This document shows, piece after piece, positions 1 through 8,193 of a stretch of DNA of 64,000 nucleotides. Source of the stretch: Lineus longissimus (Eukaryota > Nemertea > Pilidiophora > Heteronemertea > Lineidae); the NCBI RefSeq assembly GCF_910592395.1, contig NC_088309.1, positions 15,876,599-15,940,598 of the forward strand. The letters run 5' to 3'. Each line of letters opens with the position of its first letter. Position 1 is the first letter of the stretch. The position numbers and the translations under genes are program-made. The notes beneath the pieces were generated by a model, which had not been told where the DNA came from, ran no database searches, and worked only from the letters and a program-made list of their open reading frames with translations.

Positions 1-1237
1 TCGCTTCGAAATCAGCATAGATAACAAACGGAACTCTATTTTTGAATGAGTGTTTTTCAAATTTAATTTGTGACCATTTACTGTTAGGTGGAGGCAAAGT
101 AATCTTACAGTAATCGTGTTCTCCACATTTCTTTTTATGTTTATCTAGTGTTGACTTCCTGTAAAAGTAATTCATGCATCTCCTGCAAAGATACACTCTA
201 TGAGCTAGTGTCCTGAAGAAAAGATTGATGTCTCTTATGTACATGAAATGGTCCTTGAAATACAACAGATCGATGACATCATCATCATCATAATTCTTGG
301 ACAGGTAGAGAGGTTCTAGTTTTGCCTCACAGGTGCTCTTAGCCCATTCGTTCTCTAACTTGAACACATTAATCTTGAGATTATTATCACTCTCTATCTT
401 AGGGATATCCTTTTGAATACATACAGGAAATGATTTGATTCGTACTCCGTACTGAGAGCTAGGCTCGATTTTGATATCGGTAGTGATATTGAATGTACTC
501 TCGAGCTCTGCTCTCAGGACAAAGTCCGTCTCTGGATTTTCTTTCAGATATTTAGCGGCCAATAAAGACCAGAGAAAACATTTATTGTCATTTGATTCCA
601 CATTTATTACTGCTTTTGTTTTAAATGGTAATTTAGTGTAATGACCACCTTTACACCTCTTGTAAGAACAGATGGTCATGTTACAAGACTCTATTTTATT
701 TAAAGTAAGTCCAGAACCTTGAAAGTACCTTTCCTCAATCTGTGTCTTAATGTAGTTTAACTGGTTGGTTATGGCATAAATTGCCTGGTTCCTTGAAATT
801 ATGCTTTCCATTGGAGACTGTATGGGGTGTGTTACACTTTCACCCTGACGATCAAACTGAGCAAATACTGATATGCTAATTTTGTGATGGTAATCATTGA
901 GTTGAAATAATACCTCCTCTAATTTATCTCTGTATTCATACACTTGTTTAGCTTCTCTGTCAATCTTCAAACTAATGGTGACTACAGGCTTGCCAAATTG
1001 TTTTACTATTTCTATTCCACTCACTTTCTTTATGCCATCTAGCTCATTTTCCTCAAATGCAAGTTTCTTATCCATAGTTTTAGGGATCAGTGATGGGGCT
1101 CGGGGTTGAGCAAGAGGCACATAATCCGGATTTAATTTACTTAAGTGACCTTTGGTTCTCCTGTGAATAGCCATATTATTGTAGGATATGTACTTGTCAC
1201 ATGTAGTGCAAAGTATTTTCTGATTCTTATCAGTCAT
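1..1237 (-). CDS. POLB: Protein-primed family-B DNA polymerase, N-terminal part (Polinton A)
   Basis: The frame is open from an ATG at 1235-1237 to the window edge (about 412 codons), so the gene is partial. It parallels the N-terminal half of the polymerase in Polinton B. Visible parts: an N-terminal CxxC plus HxxxxxH zinc-finger-like segment right after the start, a second Cys/His cluster (CRRCMNYF and HKKKCG) near residue 370, and at the window edge the exonuclease I motif YADFE. The palm motifs lie outside. In Polintons this enzyme replicates the element, classically with a protein primer. Two double-hairpin elements (441-467, 502-528) are inserted without breaking the frame. It diverges from the 316-residue gene across a 56-bp AT-rich gap. 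Confidence 0.85.
   Translation of the reverse strand, partial: MTDKNQKILCTTCDKYISYNNMAIHRRTKGHLSKLNPDYVPLAQPRAPSLIPKTMDKKLAFEENELDGIKKVSGIEIVKQFGKPVVTISLKIDREAKQVYEYRDKLEEVLFQLNDYHHKISISVFAQFDRQGESVTHPIQSPMESIISRNQAIYAITNQLNYIKTQIEERYFQGSGLTLNKIESCNMTICSYKRCKGGHYTKLPFKTKAVINVESNDNKCFLWSLLAAKYLKENPETDFVLRAELESTFNITTDIKIEPSSQYGVRIKSFPVCIQKDIPKIESDNNLKINVFKLENEWAKSTCEAKLEPLYLSKNYDDDDVIDLLYFKDHFMYIRDINLFFRTLAHRVYLCRRCMNYFYRKSTLDKHKKKCGEHDYCKITLPPPNSKWSQIKFEKHSFKNRVPFVIYADFEA
441..467 (-). repeat. Double-hairpin element (variant stem GTAC/GTAC)
   Basis: 27-bp core inside the polymerase gene, flanked by ATT on both sides (3-bp target duplication). The usual GGAC/GTCC stem has become GTAC/GTAC: both strands of the stem changed so pairing is kept. 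The second stem GAGC/GCTC is intact. Polinton B has an empty site. Confidence 0.85.
502..528 (+). repeat. Double-hairpin element
   Basis: 27-bp core in the polymerase gene, flanked by TCT/TCT. Stems GAGC/GCTC and GGAC/GTCC are both perfect, with loops TCT and AAA. The empty site in B has a single TCT equivalent. Confidence 0.9.
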
Positions 1238-1293
1238 TCTATTTATTATATTAAAATTTATTAAATTCAATAAATATCTTGAATTAAATAGAA
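1238..1293. promoter_or_regulatory. Bidirectional intergenic region, polymerase / 316-aa gene
   Basis: A 56-bp, nearly pure A/T spacer lies between two divergent start codons. The same gap between the same genes exists in Polinton B (46809-46864). Such a short shared gap must hold the start signals of both genes; no specific box was identified. Confidence 0.5.
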
Positions 1294-2244
1294 ATGGACT
1301 TCATAATCAATGAACAAGAATGTAATGAAGCCAAATTTGAGTACTACTTAACAGACCAATTAGACATAAAATCCATTACTTTGAAATCGATAACCTTTTA
1401 CAATTCATGGTGGACAGGTGATTTTCTACCAGAGGGAGTAATGATTTTCTCATTTCTAGTCGAAATAACCAGAATTACAAAACATGAGCCCTTAGATAAA
1501 CAATTATGGTGTAGGACATTATTTGCTCCTGGACTTGAAACAGATACACTTGAAAAGGAAGTCATGAAAATTTGCGAACGGCATTTGGAAAATGATTCTA
1601 CCACAACTAAAGACACCATTACTCAATACACATTTCCATACTCTCGACATTTTAGTTTAAGTGAGTTTTGTGAGGTATGGCAAAAATACATAAAAGAAAT
1701 TGGAATAAGCCATGTGAAAATTTACTGTGATAACAATAATTACATAACCCTTGAACTTACAGAGGATAAAGAGTACCCTCTGAAAGTAGACAAGTTAGAT
1801 AAAAATGAAAAAATCAAGATTGAGAGAAACACAGAAGGTTTTCAAATAAGCAAAACCATAAGAGAGGTGATAGAAAAACAGCTCACAGTGGTGAATGAGT
1901 GGTTTGGCTTTAAGCAAACTAAATTCACCAAGAAAGGAAAATACTACTCCACAAGACCACTCAACTTTTACAGGAAATATCTATTCCTGCAAGCTAATTT
2001 GGTTGACAAAGCTAAGACCCTCTACAACAATAAACCATCTAACATTTTCTGCATCATACCTGTAGAAGATGGTGACCAAATAAAAATGCAGCGATACGAA
2101 CCGAATTGTAAGAAAACGATAAATATGTGTACTAATCACATAAAATTCGAAATCACTGATGAGAATGGTAAGCTAGTTAATTTCAGAGGAACAGAGGTTT
2201 CTTTAGAGTTAAGAATCGAGCTTTGCTCTCAAGACGAAGTCTGA
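1294..2244 (+). CDS. Polinton 316-aa protein, possible minor jelly-roll virion protein
   Basis: The product has 316 residues and starts at an ATG 56 bp from the polymerase start. It has no membrane segment. The C-terminal third alternates beta-like stretches and ends in a segment of the type HIKFEITDENGKLVNFRG followed by VSLELRI. That ending resembles the C-termini of Polinton minor capsid (penton-like) proteins as I remember them, so a structural role is inferred, not shown. The last residues come from a double-hairpin insertion (2217-2243), whose mutated end supplies the TGA stop; the B copy lacks that insertion. The B homologue is 45814-46808 (minus), with an early stop. Confidence 0.6.
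   Translation: MDFIINEQECNEAKFEYYLTDQLDIKSITLKSITFYNSWWTGDFLPEGVMIFSFLVEITRITKHEPLDKQLWCRTLFAPGLETDTLEKEVMKICERHLENDSTTTKDTITQYTFPYSRHFSLSEFCEVWQKYIKEIGISHVKIYCDNNNYITLELTEDKEYPLKVDKLDKNEKIKIERNTEGFQISKTIREVIEKQLTVVNEWFGFKQTKFTKKGKYYSTRPLNFYRKYLFLQANLVDKAKTLYNNKPSNIFCIIPVEDGDQIKMQRYEPNCKKTINMCTNHIKFEITDENGKLVNFRGTEVSLELRIELCSQDEV
2217..2243 (+). repeat. Double-hairpin element (variant stem AGAC/GTCT)
   Basis: Located at the end of the 316-aa gene. The second stem is AGAC/GTCT in place of GGAC/GTCC, another paired change. The core's last bases create the stop codon of the gene. A decayed second copy follows directly. Confidence 0.8.
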
Positions 2245-2287
2245 CTGAGACAAGGTCCAGAGAACAAAGCTTGACCACCTGATGAGA
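2245..2287. other. Decayed double-hairpin relic between convergent genes
   Basis: Between the ends of the 316-aa and 168-aa genes lies a second, degenerate copy of the 27-bp element (about 2247-2276), joined head to tail to the one at 2217-2243. Its stems are only partly complementary. Copy B has unrelated sequence here. Confidence 0.45.
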
Positions 2288-2794
2288 TCATTCCATTAAA
2301 GGAATAGTACATTTCTTCTCTTTAACTACAGGTTTAACAAGAGGGTTAATTGATCTCTTCATGACTGCTTCATTCGGACTTTGTCCTGAGAGCGTAGCTC
2401 GAGTTGAGCCTGATCGCTGCTCTTTACTTACTTTTTTAGGAAGTTTCTTAAACATGATAAATGATGCTAAAATAATTGCACCTAAACCTAGTACATAGAC
2501 ATAAGTATTACTACTAGATTCACGCAGTGATACATCAGTATTTTGAGATTGTGGTTCTTCTTCCTCTAATTCTTCTTCCTCCTTTTCCACAACTCTGTTG
2601 TTTGGTGAGGAGTCCTGTACTTTAAATGTCGTCTTATCCTTTTTTATCCTCTTAAATTCCTTAGATCTTCTACCCAGTTCTCTAGACCATGCTAATTGTT
2701 TCTCTGATCGAGGTTTCTTAGACACTGAAACTTTAGTCGGACTTTGTCCTGAGAGCATAGCTCGAGTAGTATCAGTTACAGTTTCAAGTTCCAT
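2288..2794 (-). CDS. Polinton small membrane protein, 168 aa
   Basis: This is a basic, Lys-rich N-terminal half (SEKQLAWSRELGRRSKEFKRIKKDK) followed by an acidic Glu run, one hydrophobic helix (YVYVLGLGAIILASFIMF) and a basic tail. Small basic proteins with a single transmembrane helix are regular Polinton cargo; the function is unknown, with a virion-associated role possible. The start ATG at 2792-2794 sits in TAAATG. Two double-hairpin elements (2375-2401, 2738-2764) lie in frame and add about 10 residues each, one near the N-terminus and one near the C-terminus; the B homologue lacks both. The homologue at 41346-41817 is frameshifted. Confidence 0.7.
   Translation of the reverse strand: MELETVTDTTRAMLSGQSPTKVSVSKKPRSEKQLAWSRELGRRSKEFKRIKKDKTTFKVQDSSPNNRVVEKEEEELEEEEPQSQNTDVSLRESSSNTYVYVLGLGAIILASFIMFKKLPKKVSKEQRSGSTRATLSGQSPNEAVMKRSINPLVKPVVKEKKCTIPLME
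2375..2401 (-). repeat. Double-hairpin element
   Basis: In the 168-aa gene. Flanks ATT / AGT. Compared with the B sequence the net gain is exactly 30 bp, adding about 10 residues (TRATLSGQSP type). Confidence 0.9.
2738..2764 (-). repeat. Double-hairpin element
   Basis: In the 168-aa gene near its start, flanked by AGT on both sides. In B the site holds a single AGT (ACT on the coding strand) and otherwise identical sequence, which makes this the cleanest filled/empty pair. Confidence 0.95.
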
Positions 2795-2843
2795 TTATCT
2801 TGGCCGAATTTAATTCGAACTATGTTCTCATAACCAGGTTAAT

Positions 2844-3695
2844 TTAGTCTTCTTTATCATCACTACCTGTGATATCTAGACTTTCATCTATTGATTTGTC
2901 ACATTCAGAGACAGTCATATTTGGTGTATTCATATTTGATGCAGTCATACTCGATGCAGTCATAGATGATTCCTCATGACAATGACCTAAAGTAATAAGT
3001 GTTGTTGAGGCAAGTGCAGTTAATGGTCCCATTCTCAAACTCAACCATCCAAGCCATTTATCCAACTCGTTAGTTATCAAATAATCATTTCTAAGATCAT
3101 GGTAAAGATTATCTTCATCATCTATTGGTAATAACCACCTTGATAATTTAGTGTAAGCTTTAATTACTGTCTTACCCAAAGAATCATTAAGTCTGGCAGC
3201 CATCTTTGTTTCATATATTCTATGGTGTTTTAAGATTTCTTTTTCAGTCATATTATCTAAGTCATTAAAAGTTATTTGTTTATTAAGGAAATCCTTGCTT
3301 TTACCAGTTGCAACTAGAATCTCTAAGTCTTGTTTGGCTTTAAGGCCACTATCAGTCAAATAGTTCAAATTTTGTTGATTGCTAGTCGGACTTTGTCCTG
3401 AGAGCGTAGCTCGAGTTGAGCCTAGTTGGCAACTAGAATTGACTATTCCTTGACTGGGATTAACTATTCCTTGACTAGGATTAACAAAATTTGAACTATT
3501 CAACTGCTTGTTTGAAACTTGTTGATTTGTAGAGCAGTTCTGTTGAAAGTTAGTTCTGTTTTGTTGGTAACTACCAGTGTTCTGTTGGTTAGAAGCCCCA
3601 ACTCGAGCTAAGCTCTCAGGACTCATAACACCAATCTGTTTCATCTGTTGTTCAATCACTGCAGATGTCTGACTATTCATTTGCTGATTATTCAT
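2844..3695 (-). CDS. Polinton Asn/Gln-rich protein with conserved helical domain, 283 aa
   Basis: The N-terminal half is low-complexity and rich in Asn, Gln and Ser (many NQQN units). The C-terminal half is a conserved alpha-helical domain starting near MTEKEILKHHRIYETKM and running to TALASTTLITLGH. I recall the helical domain from Polinton-borne proteins in cnidarian and other invertebrate genomes; its function is not known to me. The ATG lies in TAAATG. A double-hairpin element at 3387-3413 is flanked by AGT on both sides and is absent from B; a shortened one at 3604-3622 is shared with B. The B homologue (40441-41297) has a one-base frameshift. Confidence 0.65.
   Translation of the reverse strand: MNNQQMNSQTSAVIEQQMKQIGVMSPESLARVGASNQQNTGSYQQNRTNFQQNCSTNQQVSNKQLNSSNFVNPSQGIVNPSQGIVNSSCQLGSTRATLSGQSPTSNQQNLNYLTDSGLKAKQDLEILVATGKSKDFLNKQITFNDLDNMTEKEILKHHRIYETKMAARLNDSLGKTVIKAYTKLSRWLLPIDDEDNLYHDLRNDYLITNELDKWLGWLSLRMGPLTALASTTLITLGHCHEESSMTASSMTASNMNTPNMTVSECDKSIDESLDITGSDDKED
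3387..3413 (-). repeat. Double-hairpin element
   Basis: In the 283-aa gene, flanked by AGT/AGT. The corresponding B position (about 40720) has one ACT on the coding strand and no insert. Confidence 0.93.
3604..3622 (+). repeat. Truncated double-hairpin element, shared with Polinton B
   Basis: Only the GAGC/GCTC hairpin, the TCA spacer and half of the second stem remain. The B counterpart at 40527-40553 is complete at the same gene position, so this insertion predates the split of A and B and was later shortened in A by 21 bp, again in frame. Confidence 0.8.
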
Positions 3696-3746
3696 TTAAA
3701 ATTATGGAAAAATGACTGTTAAGTGCAAAATGCTGTTTTCACAACT

Positions 3747-4979
3747 TTATTGCATCTTAACACTAGATCGAGCTGTGCTCTCAGGACGAAGTCCGGCTCG
3801 AGCTGTGCTCTCAGGACGAAGTCTGGCTTGTGTAAACTTAATATTACTGATGCAGTTAATGTCTCGATCTGCACTGGCACTCAGTAAAACGTCAAACTGC
3901 TTGTCAATATCCTGGTCATATTCCTTCTCAACCTTGTAATTCTGGAAGAAAATACTTTGAGTGAAATCATACCATAATATCTCCAAATCATTTACTCGCT
4001 CCTTGTTGGTTAAAAAAGGTGTAAATATTACATAATCAATTTTCAGCGTTTTAAAGGCTTGGTGTAAAAATACCTTGTAGTTAATGGTGACCTTCACACC
4101 ACAGTAATGCAGAAATCTAAGGAAAGCATAGTACACTAGTCTAAGGTCAGTGATATTCTCATCGGTTAATTGCGGTTTACCAATTGCCCTGTTAATAAAT
4201 TCAATGGCAAGAAACCAATCATATTCCCCACAGTGAAATTTAAAAAGCATGGCTTCACCATGTAACCCTTGGTTACAAAACTTAGAGGGGAGAGTGTTAA
4301 TACCCATTTTTAGGGCTGACTGAAGAGTACTTTCATATCTCTGCTTACTAAGACATTTTCTGTGACTTGAAAAGTAGCACTGTAAATACCCTTCCACAAA
4401 GTCCTTTAAATACTTAACTGCCGATTCGGACAGCCGACTCCATCCAAGTTTCCTTAGAATACTGTCAAAGTAACGTGTCTTGTTGTCAATATTGATCTCA
4501 AGAGTTTTAAAATCATCGTCGTAAGTAGTCGAATTGCAATTGGTGCAGAATTGATACTTCACAGTTTTAGCTGCGTACCTTGCTGAATTCAAGTTTTTTT
4601 GATACTCAAAAAGTGTCCACGTTTTACAATTACGGCAGAATTGAGCATTAGTGTTGGTACTGACGTCATATTCTTTCATTCTTGGCAGGACTACTTTGAT
4701 TGTCTCAGTCGAGCTTTGCTCTCGGGACTTTGTCCTAGTCGGACTTCGTCCTGAGAGCAGAGCTCGAGTAGGCTTATCAAATTTCCCACTGTCATAATTC
4801 TTGCTGACATTTTCTTCACTAAAATTTCTAGTCGGACGCAGTCCTGAGAGCATAGCTCGATCCATGACCCTAGGACGAATGTATCCTTTAAGATTCTCAT
4901 TCTTCCACTCGAGCTCTGCTCTCAGGACGAAGTCCGGCTCACTAGAATAATAGTCTTTTAATGAGATGTATTTATTCAT
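3747..4979 (-). CDS. Polinton zinc-ribbon protein, 410 aa
   Basis: Near residue 115 there are two CxxC knuckles (FCRNCKTW and QFCTNCNS) about 35 residues apart, a zinc ribbon. An alpha-helical region of roughly 250 residues follows without a clear known domain. A zinc ribbon plus helical repeats recalls transcription factors of the TFIIB or poxvirus VLTF3 type, but this is only a hypothesis. Six double-hairpin elements interrupt the gene in frame: one at 4910-4936, one at 4833-4859, an inverted pair at 4710-4766 and a tandem pair at 3769-3825 that forms the C-terminus. The B homologue (39422-40417) lacks all six and is correspondingly shorter (331 aa). Confidence 0.65.
   Translation of the reverse strand: MNKYISLKDYYSSEPDFVLRAELEWKNENLKGYIRPRVMDRAMLSGLRPTRNFSEENVSKNYDSGKFDKPTRALLSGRSPTRTKSREQSSTETIKVVLPRMKEYDVSTNTNAQFCRNCKTWTLFEYQKNLNSARYAAKTVKYQFCTNCNSTTYDDDFKTLEINIDNKTRYFDSILRKLGWSRLSESAVKYLKDFVEGYLQCYFSSHRKCLSKQRYESTLQSALKMGINTLPSKFCNQGLHGEAMLFKFHCGEYDWFLAIEFINRAIGKPQLTDENITDLRLVYYAFLRFLHYCGVKVTINYKVFLHQAFKTLKIDYVIFTPFLTNKERVNDLEILWYDFTQSIFFQNYKVEKEYDQDIDKQFDVLLSASADRDINCISNIKFTQARLRPESTARAGLRPESTARSSVKMQ
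3769..3825 (+). repeat. Two tandem double-hairpin elements (3769-3795, 3799-3825)
   Basis: Direct repeat of the 27-bp core, separated and followed by GCT (core, GCT, core, GCT), at the 3' end of the 410-aa gene. The second copy has one stem in a GGAC/GTCT state, i.e. a G-T wobble intermediate. B has one AGC (coding strand) at the site and no insert. Confidence 0.92.
4710..4766. repeat. Inverted pair of double-hairpin elements (4710-4736, 4740-4766)
   Basis: Two cores in opposite orientation with AGT before, between and after. This is expected if a second insertion used the AGT duplicated by the first. B has a single equivalent triplet. The pair stays in frame in the 410-aa gene. Confidence 0.92.
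4833..4859 (-). repeat. Double-hairpin element
   Basis: In the 410-aa gene. Flanks AGT / ATC; the empty site in B reads ATC. Net gain 30 bp. The flanking triplets are not identical here, so either one copy mutated or duplication is not always exact. Confidence 0.88.
4910..4936 (+). repeat. Double-hairpin element
   Basis: In the 410-aa gene close to its start. Flanks ACT / GCT; B has a single ACT. Net gain 30 bp, frame kept. Confidence 0.92.
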
Positions 4980-5026
4980 ATTTACATAATAATTATTTTT
5001 TAAACATTGTTTTGATAGAAGGTCAC

Positions 5027-6118
5027 CTAAGACCTTTTACGTGATTTTACTGTTTTACGTGATTTTAAGGCTTTAACACCCCCAATTAAACCATAAATTA
5101 TGGAGCTCACAATAGCAATAACTGCTATGATCAGATGTTCGGCTAGAAAGCCAACAACTGCACCAATTGTTTTCAGGAGAAATGATACGATAGAACCGAT
5201 GATTCCCGGTAAAGCCGCAGCTGATTTCTTGGCTAGTTCCTTTATCCATTCAGCAAACTTCTTGAGACCTTCTTTTACTTTATCTGGTATTGATGGTTTT
5301 GGTCCAGGTTCTGGTGTAGGTCCTGGAGTTGGGTCTGGCCCTGGAGTTGGGTCTGGTCCTGGAGTTGGGTCTGGTCCTGGAGTTGGTTTTACAGATTTAG
5401 TGGCACCACTTAAAGCACTACTGATACTAAGACCTAGAGTTGTAAATGTCATTACAACAGCTGTTATTATGGCGCTAATAGTTACACCATATGTCTTAAA
5501 AAGTAACTTTATTCTGTCCTTCAGAGGAATAGTTGAATCTGGTTTCTTTAGAACATCAACAATTGAACGTTTAATTCTTCTAGTTTGTGACTCCCTGTCA
5601 TTGTCTAACCTCCATACCTTTGACTGTTCCTTATACAATTTGTCATTTAGTTCATCTATTTGCTTTTTCAACTCCACCGTGTCTTCAGTATCTTCTTCTA
5701 CAGACTTTACATAGTCTCTTGTTAAATTATGAAGTTGATTTTCTAGTTCTTGTATTTGCATGTCCTTATCCCTCTTTACTGCAGCTAGATCATCACCAGC
5801 CTGTTTTAACCCTCTAAGTTCTCTCAAGGTATTTTCAGTAAAACCCAGTGTTTTAAGTTCATCATCATTAGAATCAATTAATTTATCTATTGGTTGGTTT
5901 GAACTATTTACCTCATTAATTACTGCCTGTGTTTCAGGGGTTACTAATGTAGGTTCCCTTACTGGTGGGTCAGGTGCAATCATACCTCTAATCATGTCAA
6001 CAAATCTAGTACCAAACTTAGTCTTTAATGTGCCTTCAGCATAGAAGATTCCATTATCCTTAGTTAAAGGAATTAACTTTATCTTTTCTCCATTTTTATC
6101 AGAATATTCAAATAAATT
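5027..6118 (-). CDS. Polinton coiled-coil membrane protein
   Basis: An ATG occurs at 5995, but the frame is open upstream to a TAA at 6119-6121 and the upstream residues match copy B, so the true protein starts further upstream. Order: a conserved N-terminal segment, a long coiled coil (about residues 55-140 from the ATG), a hydrophobic stretch near TISAIITAVVMTFTTLGLSI, a tandem PTPGPD repeat, a helical segment, and a C-terminal membrane region from IIGSIVSFLL to the basic tail LKSRKTVKSRKRS. I recall similar coiled-coil plus membrane proteins as standard Polinton cargo; a virion-membrane or assembly role is only inferred. The upstream 179-aa frame (6119-6658) is in phase and may be its N-terminus. 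Confidence 0.65.
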   Translation of the reverse strand, partial: NLFEYSDKNGEKIKLIPLTKDNGIFYAEGTLKTKFGTRFVDMIRGMIAPDPPVREPTLVTPETQAVINEVNSSNQPIDKLIDSNDDELKTLGFTENTLRELRGLKQAGDDLAAVKRDKDMQIQELENQLHNLTRDYVKSVEEDTEDTVELKKQIDELNDKLYKEQSKVWRLDNDRESQTRRIKRSIVDVLKKPDSTIPLKDRIKLLFKTYGVTISAIITAVVMTFTTLGLSISSALSGATKSVKPTPGPDPTPGPDPTPGPDPTPGPTPEPGPKPSIPDKVKEGLKKFAEWIKELAKKSAAALPGIIGSIVSFLLKTIGAVVGFLAEHLIIAVIAIVSSIIYGLIGGVKALKSRKTVKSRKRS

Positions 6119-6658
6119 TTAGTCTCCTCGTTTATCTTTTATCAAATCAAATTCAGAATTTCTCGGATTGTAATAAAGTTTGTTTCCATTGTAACTAATG
6201 TGTGGTGAAAGATTACTCAATTTTTTCTTGTCATAATTCCAGATTGATCCTCCCAATGCTTTATCAAGTTTATCCTCTATTGTATCGTAACTTAACTCCT
6301 TTTCCATCAATTCAGGGACAATACCTCTTACTCTTTCTGGTGTACTGAATGAAGTTTCATCAGTAAGATTTTCACCTCCTGTGTTGTATGTTGTGCCGTC
6401 ATCTTGAAAAGTTCTATTGATTTTACCTGTATTAGGATCTATCTCATCCATTTGGATATATTCACCTCCTGTGTTGTATGTTGTGCCGTCATCTTGAAAA
6501 GTTCTATTGGTTTCACCTGTGTTGTATCTTGCGTGATAATATTGATTAATTAAATCATTCTTTCTCATTTCTAGAATTTGTTCAAAAGTTCCTGATGATG
6601 ATGATGATGATTGTGAATCGTAATCATCCATTTCATAATTTTCACCTCCTTCAGCCAT
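6119..6658 (-). CDS. Acidic protein, 179 aa; possibly N-terminal part of the coiled-coil protein
   Basis: This is an acidic, Ser-rich N-terminus (MAEGGENYEMDDYD) followed by repeated segments of the form NRTFQDDGTTYNTGGE (twice in A, about once in B). It ends with a TAA at 6119-6121. The next gene is in the same frame and open right up to this stop, so one longer protein may have been split. In B the same junction carries an A9 run and a frame change. The ATG lies 10 bp from the end of the 463-aa gene. No known domain. Confidence 0.55.
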   Translation of the reverse strand: MAEGGENYEMDDYDSQSSSSSSGTFEQILEMRKNDLINQYYHARYNTGETNRTFQDDGTTYNTGGEYIQMDEIDPNTGKINRTFQDDGTTYNTGGENLTDETSFSTPERVRGIVPELMEKELSYDTIEDKLDKALGGSIWNYDKKKLSNLSPHISYNGNKLYYNPRNSEFDLIKDKRGD

Positions 6659-6668
6659 AATTACTTAT

Positions 6669-8118
6669 TTATCTAACCATAAAAACAATCAATGTACCAA
6701 CAACTGAGTAAAGCATGAATTTAATTGTTTCATGAGTATCATCCTCCTTCTCAACTTTGGTGTCAAGTTTAGTAGCAGTAGGAGTATTCTTTGAGGTTTC
6801 AGTTGTTTTTGGTGAATCAACATTACTCTTTGGTTTATGACTGGTCTCGAGCTTTGCTCTCGGGACTTTGTCCGTCATTGATGTACCAACGCTACTCTTA
6901 ACTCTTATTTTCTTAGAGCTATTTCCTTCCATCAGTGGTGGTGGTAAGGTCTTTTTGTGGTTAATGTCATTCTTACCGGGTTTAGCATTTTTTGGTGCTA
7001 TTAAAATGTTATTATTGTAGTTATCCAGCTTACCAATAACGAGTACCATATTTGAACCTATGACATACAATCCTGGTGCTATTACATAATCTAGTCTTGT
7101 ATGAGTGTCACTCACTGCTTTTTGATATCTTTGAATTGAAGTGGGAATATCAGGATGTTGATTAATCGAATCCTTTAATAGTTTGTTAAATTCCTTCTGT
7201 GCATCCAATTCTGTACCCGGTACTCCAATTATTGGTGTTCTGGTCAACGCCTGAGCACCCAGAATACAGTAAACATATGTTCTTATTGTGTCATTCAACC
7301 TCTCTATTTCAGGATTAGAGAAACCATTTGATTTAAATATCATGAATTGTTGATAGGTTTGACATTCATTTTGTGTAATTACATCAAATACATTCTTGTG
7401 TCTCCTGACATGATCCTTGATGAAAATATCTGGATATTTGAAATTAGCCATTCCAGCATCCCAGTCTTTACTTAACATCGGTGGCATTCTATTTTCATGA
7501 ACTTGCATGAGGAAGAAATTGATTTTAGAATCATTGATGTAATATCCGGGATCAGTTATGTTCGGGTTGTAATCCGGTACATTCCATGACCTCCAACCAC
7601 CGTTATTTTCAAACACCGATAAATCGTACTCGTCTTTTAAACCAAATTCACTCAATAACCCTCCTAGTTTCCTACGGTTAATGTTATTGTTTGTCTCATT
7701 AAAATCACTTTCACCTGGAATTGGTATCTCTAGATTCTTCATGATCTTCAATATTTGATAGTAAACATGAAACCTGTAAATTGACCTTAACAATGGGTCA
7801 CTGTGATTCAAGTGATCGTCTATTGAAATACCACAACCTGTTGTAGCAAACCAAACAGCCATGTTAAATTGGTTCTGGTAAAACGATAATGGATTCTTTT
7901 CCAGTAGCAGACAGTCTTTCTTATTTTTCAGGCTCAAAAACCCAGGTGTTATCTTAGTTTCTTGTAGTCTGAAGAAGTTATTAGTATTAACAGTTACTTC
8001 TAAATTAAAGAAGTCATAGGTGAATTTACTTTTATGTTGATTTGCTATTGGATAATACATATAATTTACTTGAATTTTTTCCTTGAATTTTGGTTAATGA
8101 AGACAGTAAAAAGGCCAT
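6669..8118 (-). CDS. Polinton large conserved protein with C-terminal membrane anchor
   Basis: The frame from the ATG at 8060 encodes 463 residues. The ancestral start, by comparison with B, is the ATG at 8116-8118 in a TAAATG context, but A has a small deletion and frameshift in between. Most of the protein is a conserved globular region (WFATTGCGIS near residue 70, YRFHVYYQ, YVYCILGAQALTR, then an IQRYQKA helix and a beta-rich LYVIGSNMVLVIGKLDNYNN). A polar linker and one C-terminal hydrophobic helix (FMLYSVVGTLIVFMV) follow. I recall this family as frequent in Polintons of corals and other invertebrates; function unknown, a virion role inferred. A double-hairpin element lies in the linker (6848-6874). 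Confidence 0.7.
6848..6874 (+). repeat. Double-hairpin element (spacer TCG)
   Basis: In the linker of the 463-aa gene. Flanks TCT / TCA. Both stems are perfect; the central spacer is TCG rather than TCA. No insert in B at about 30706. Confidence 0.9.
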
Positions 8119-8193
8119 TTATTTTAATGGAATAACCCATTGAACTCTAGTATTCCCTCACCATTTCACTGCAACGCTTCACTGAAGAATGAT

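Noticed and set aside
5100-5714. Plus-strand frame with Gly/Val-rich repeat
   Set aside because: It is the shadow of the PTPGPD repeat in the minus-strand coiled-coil protein gene.
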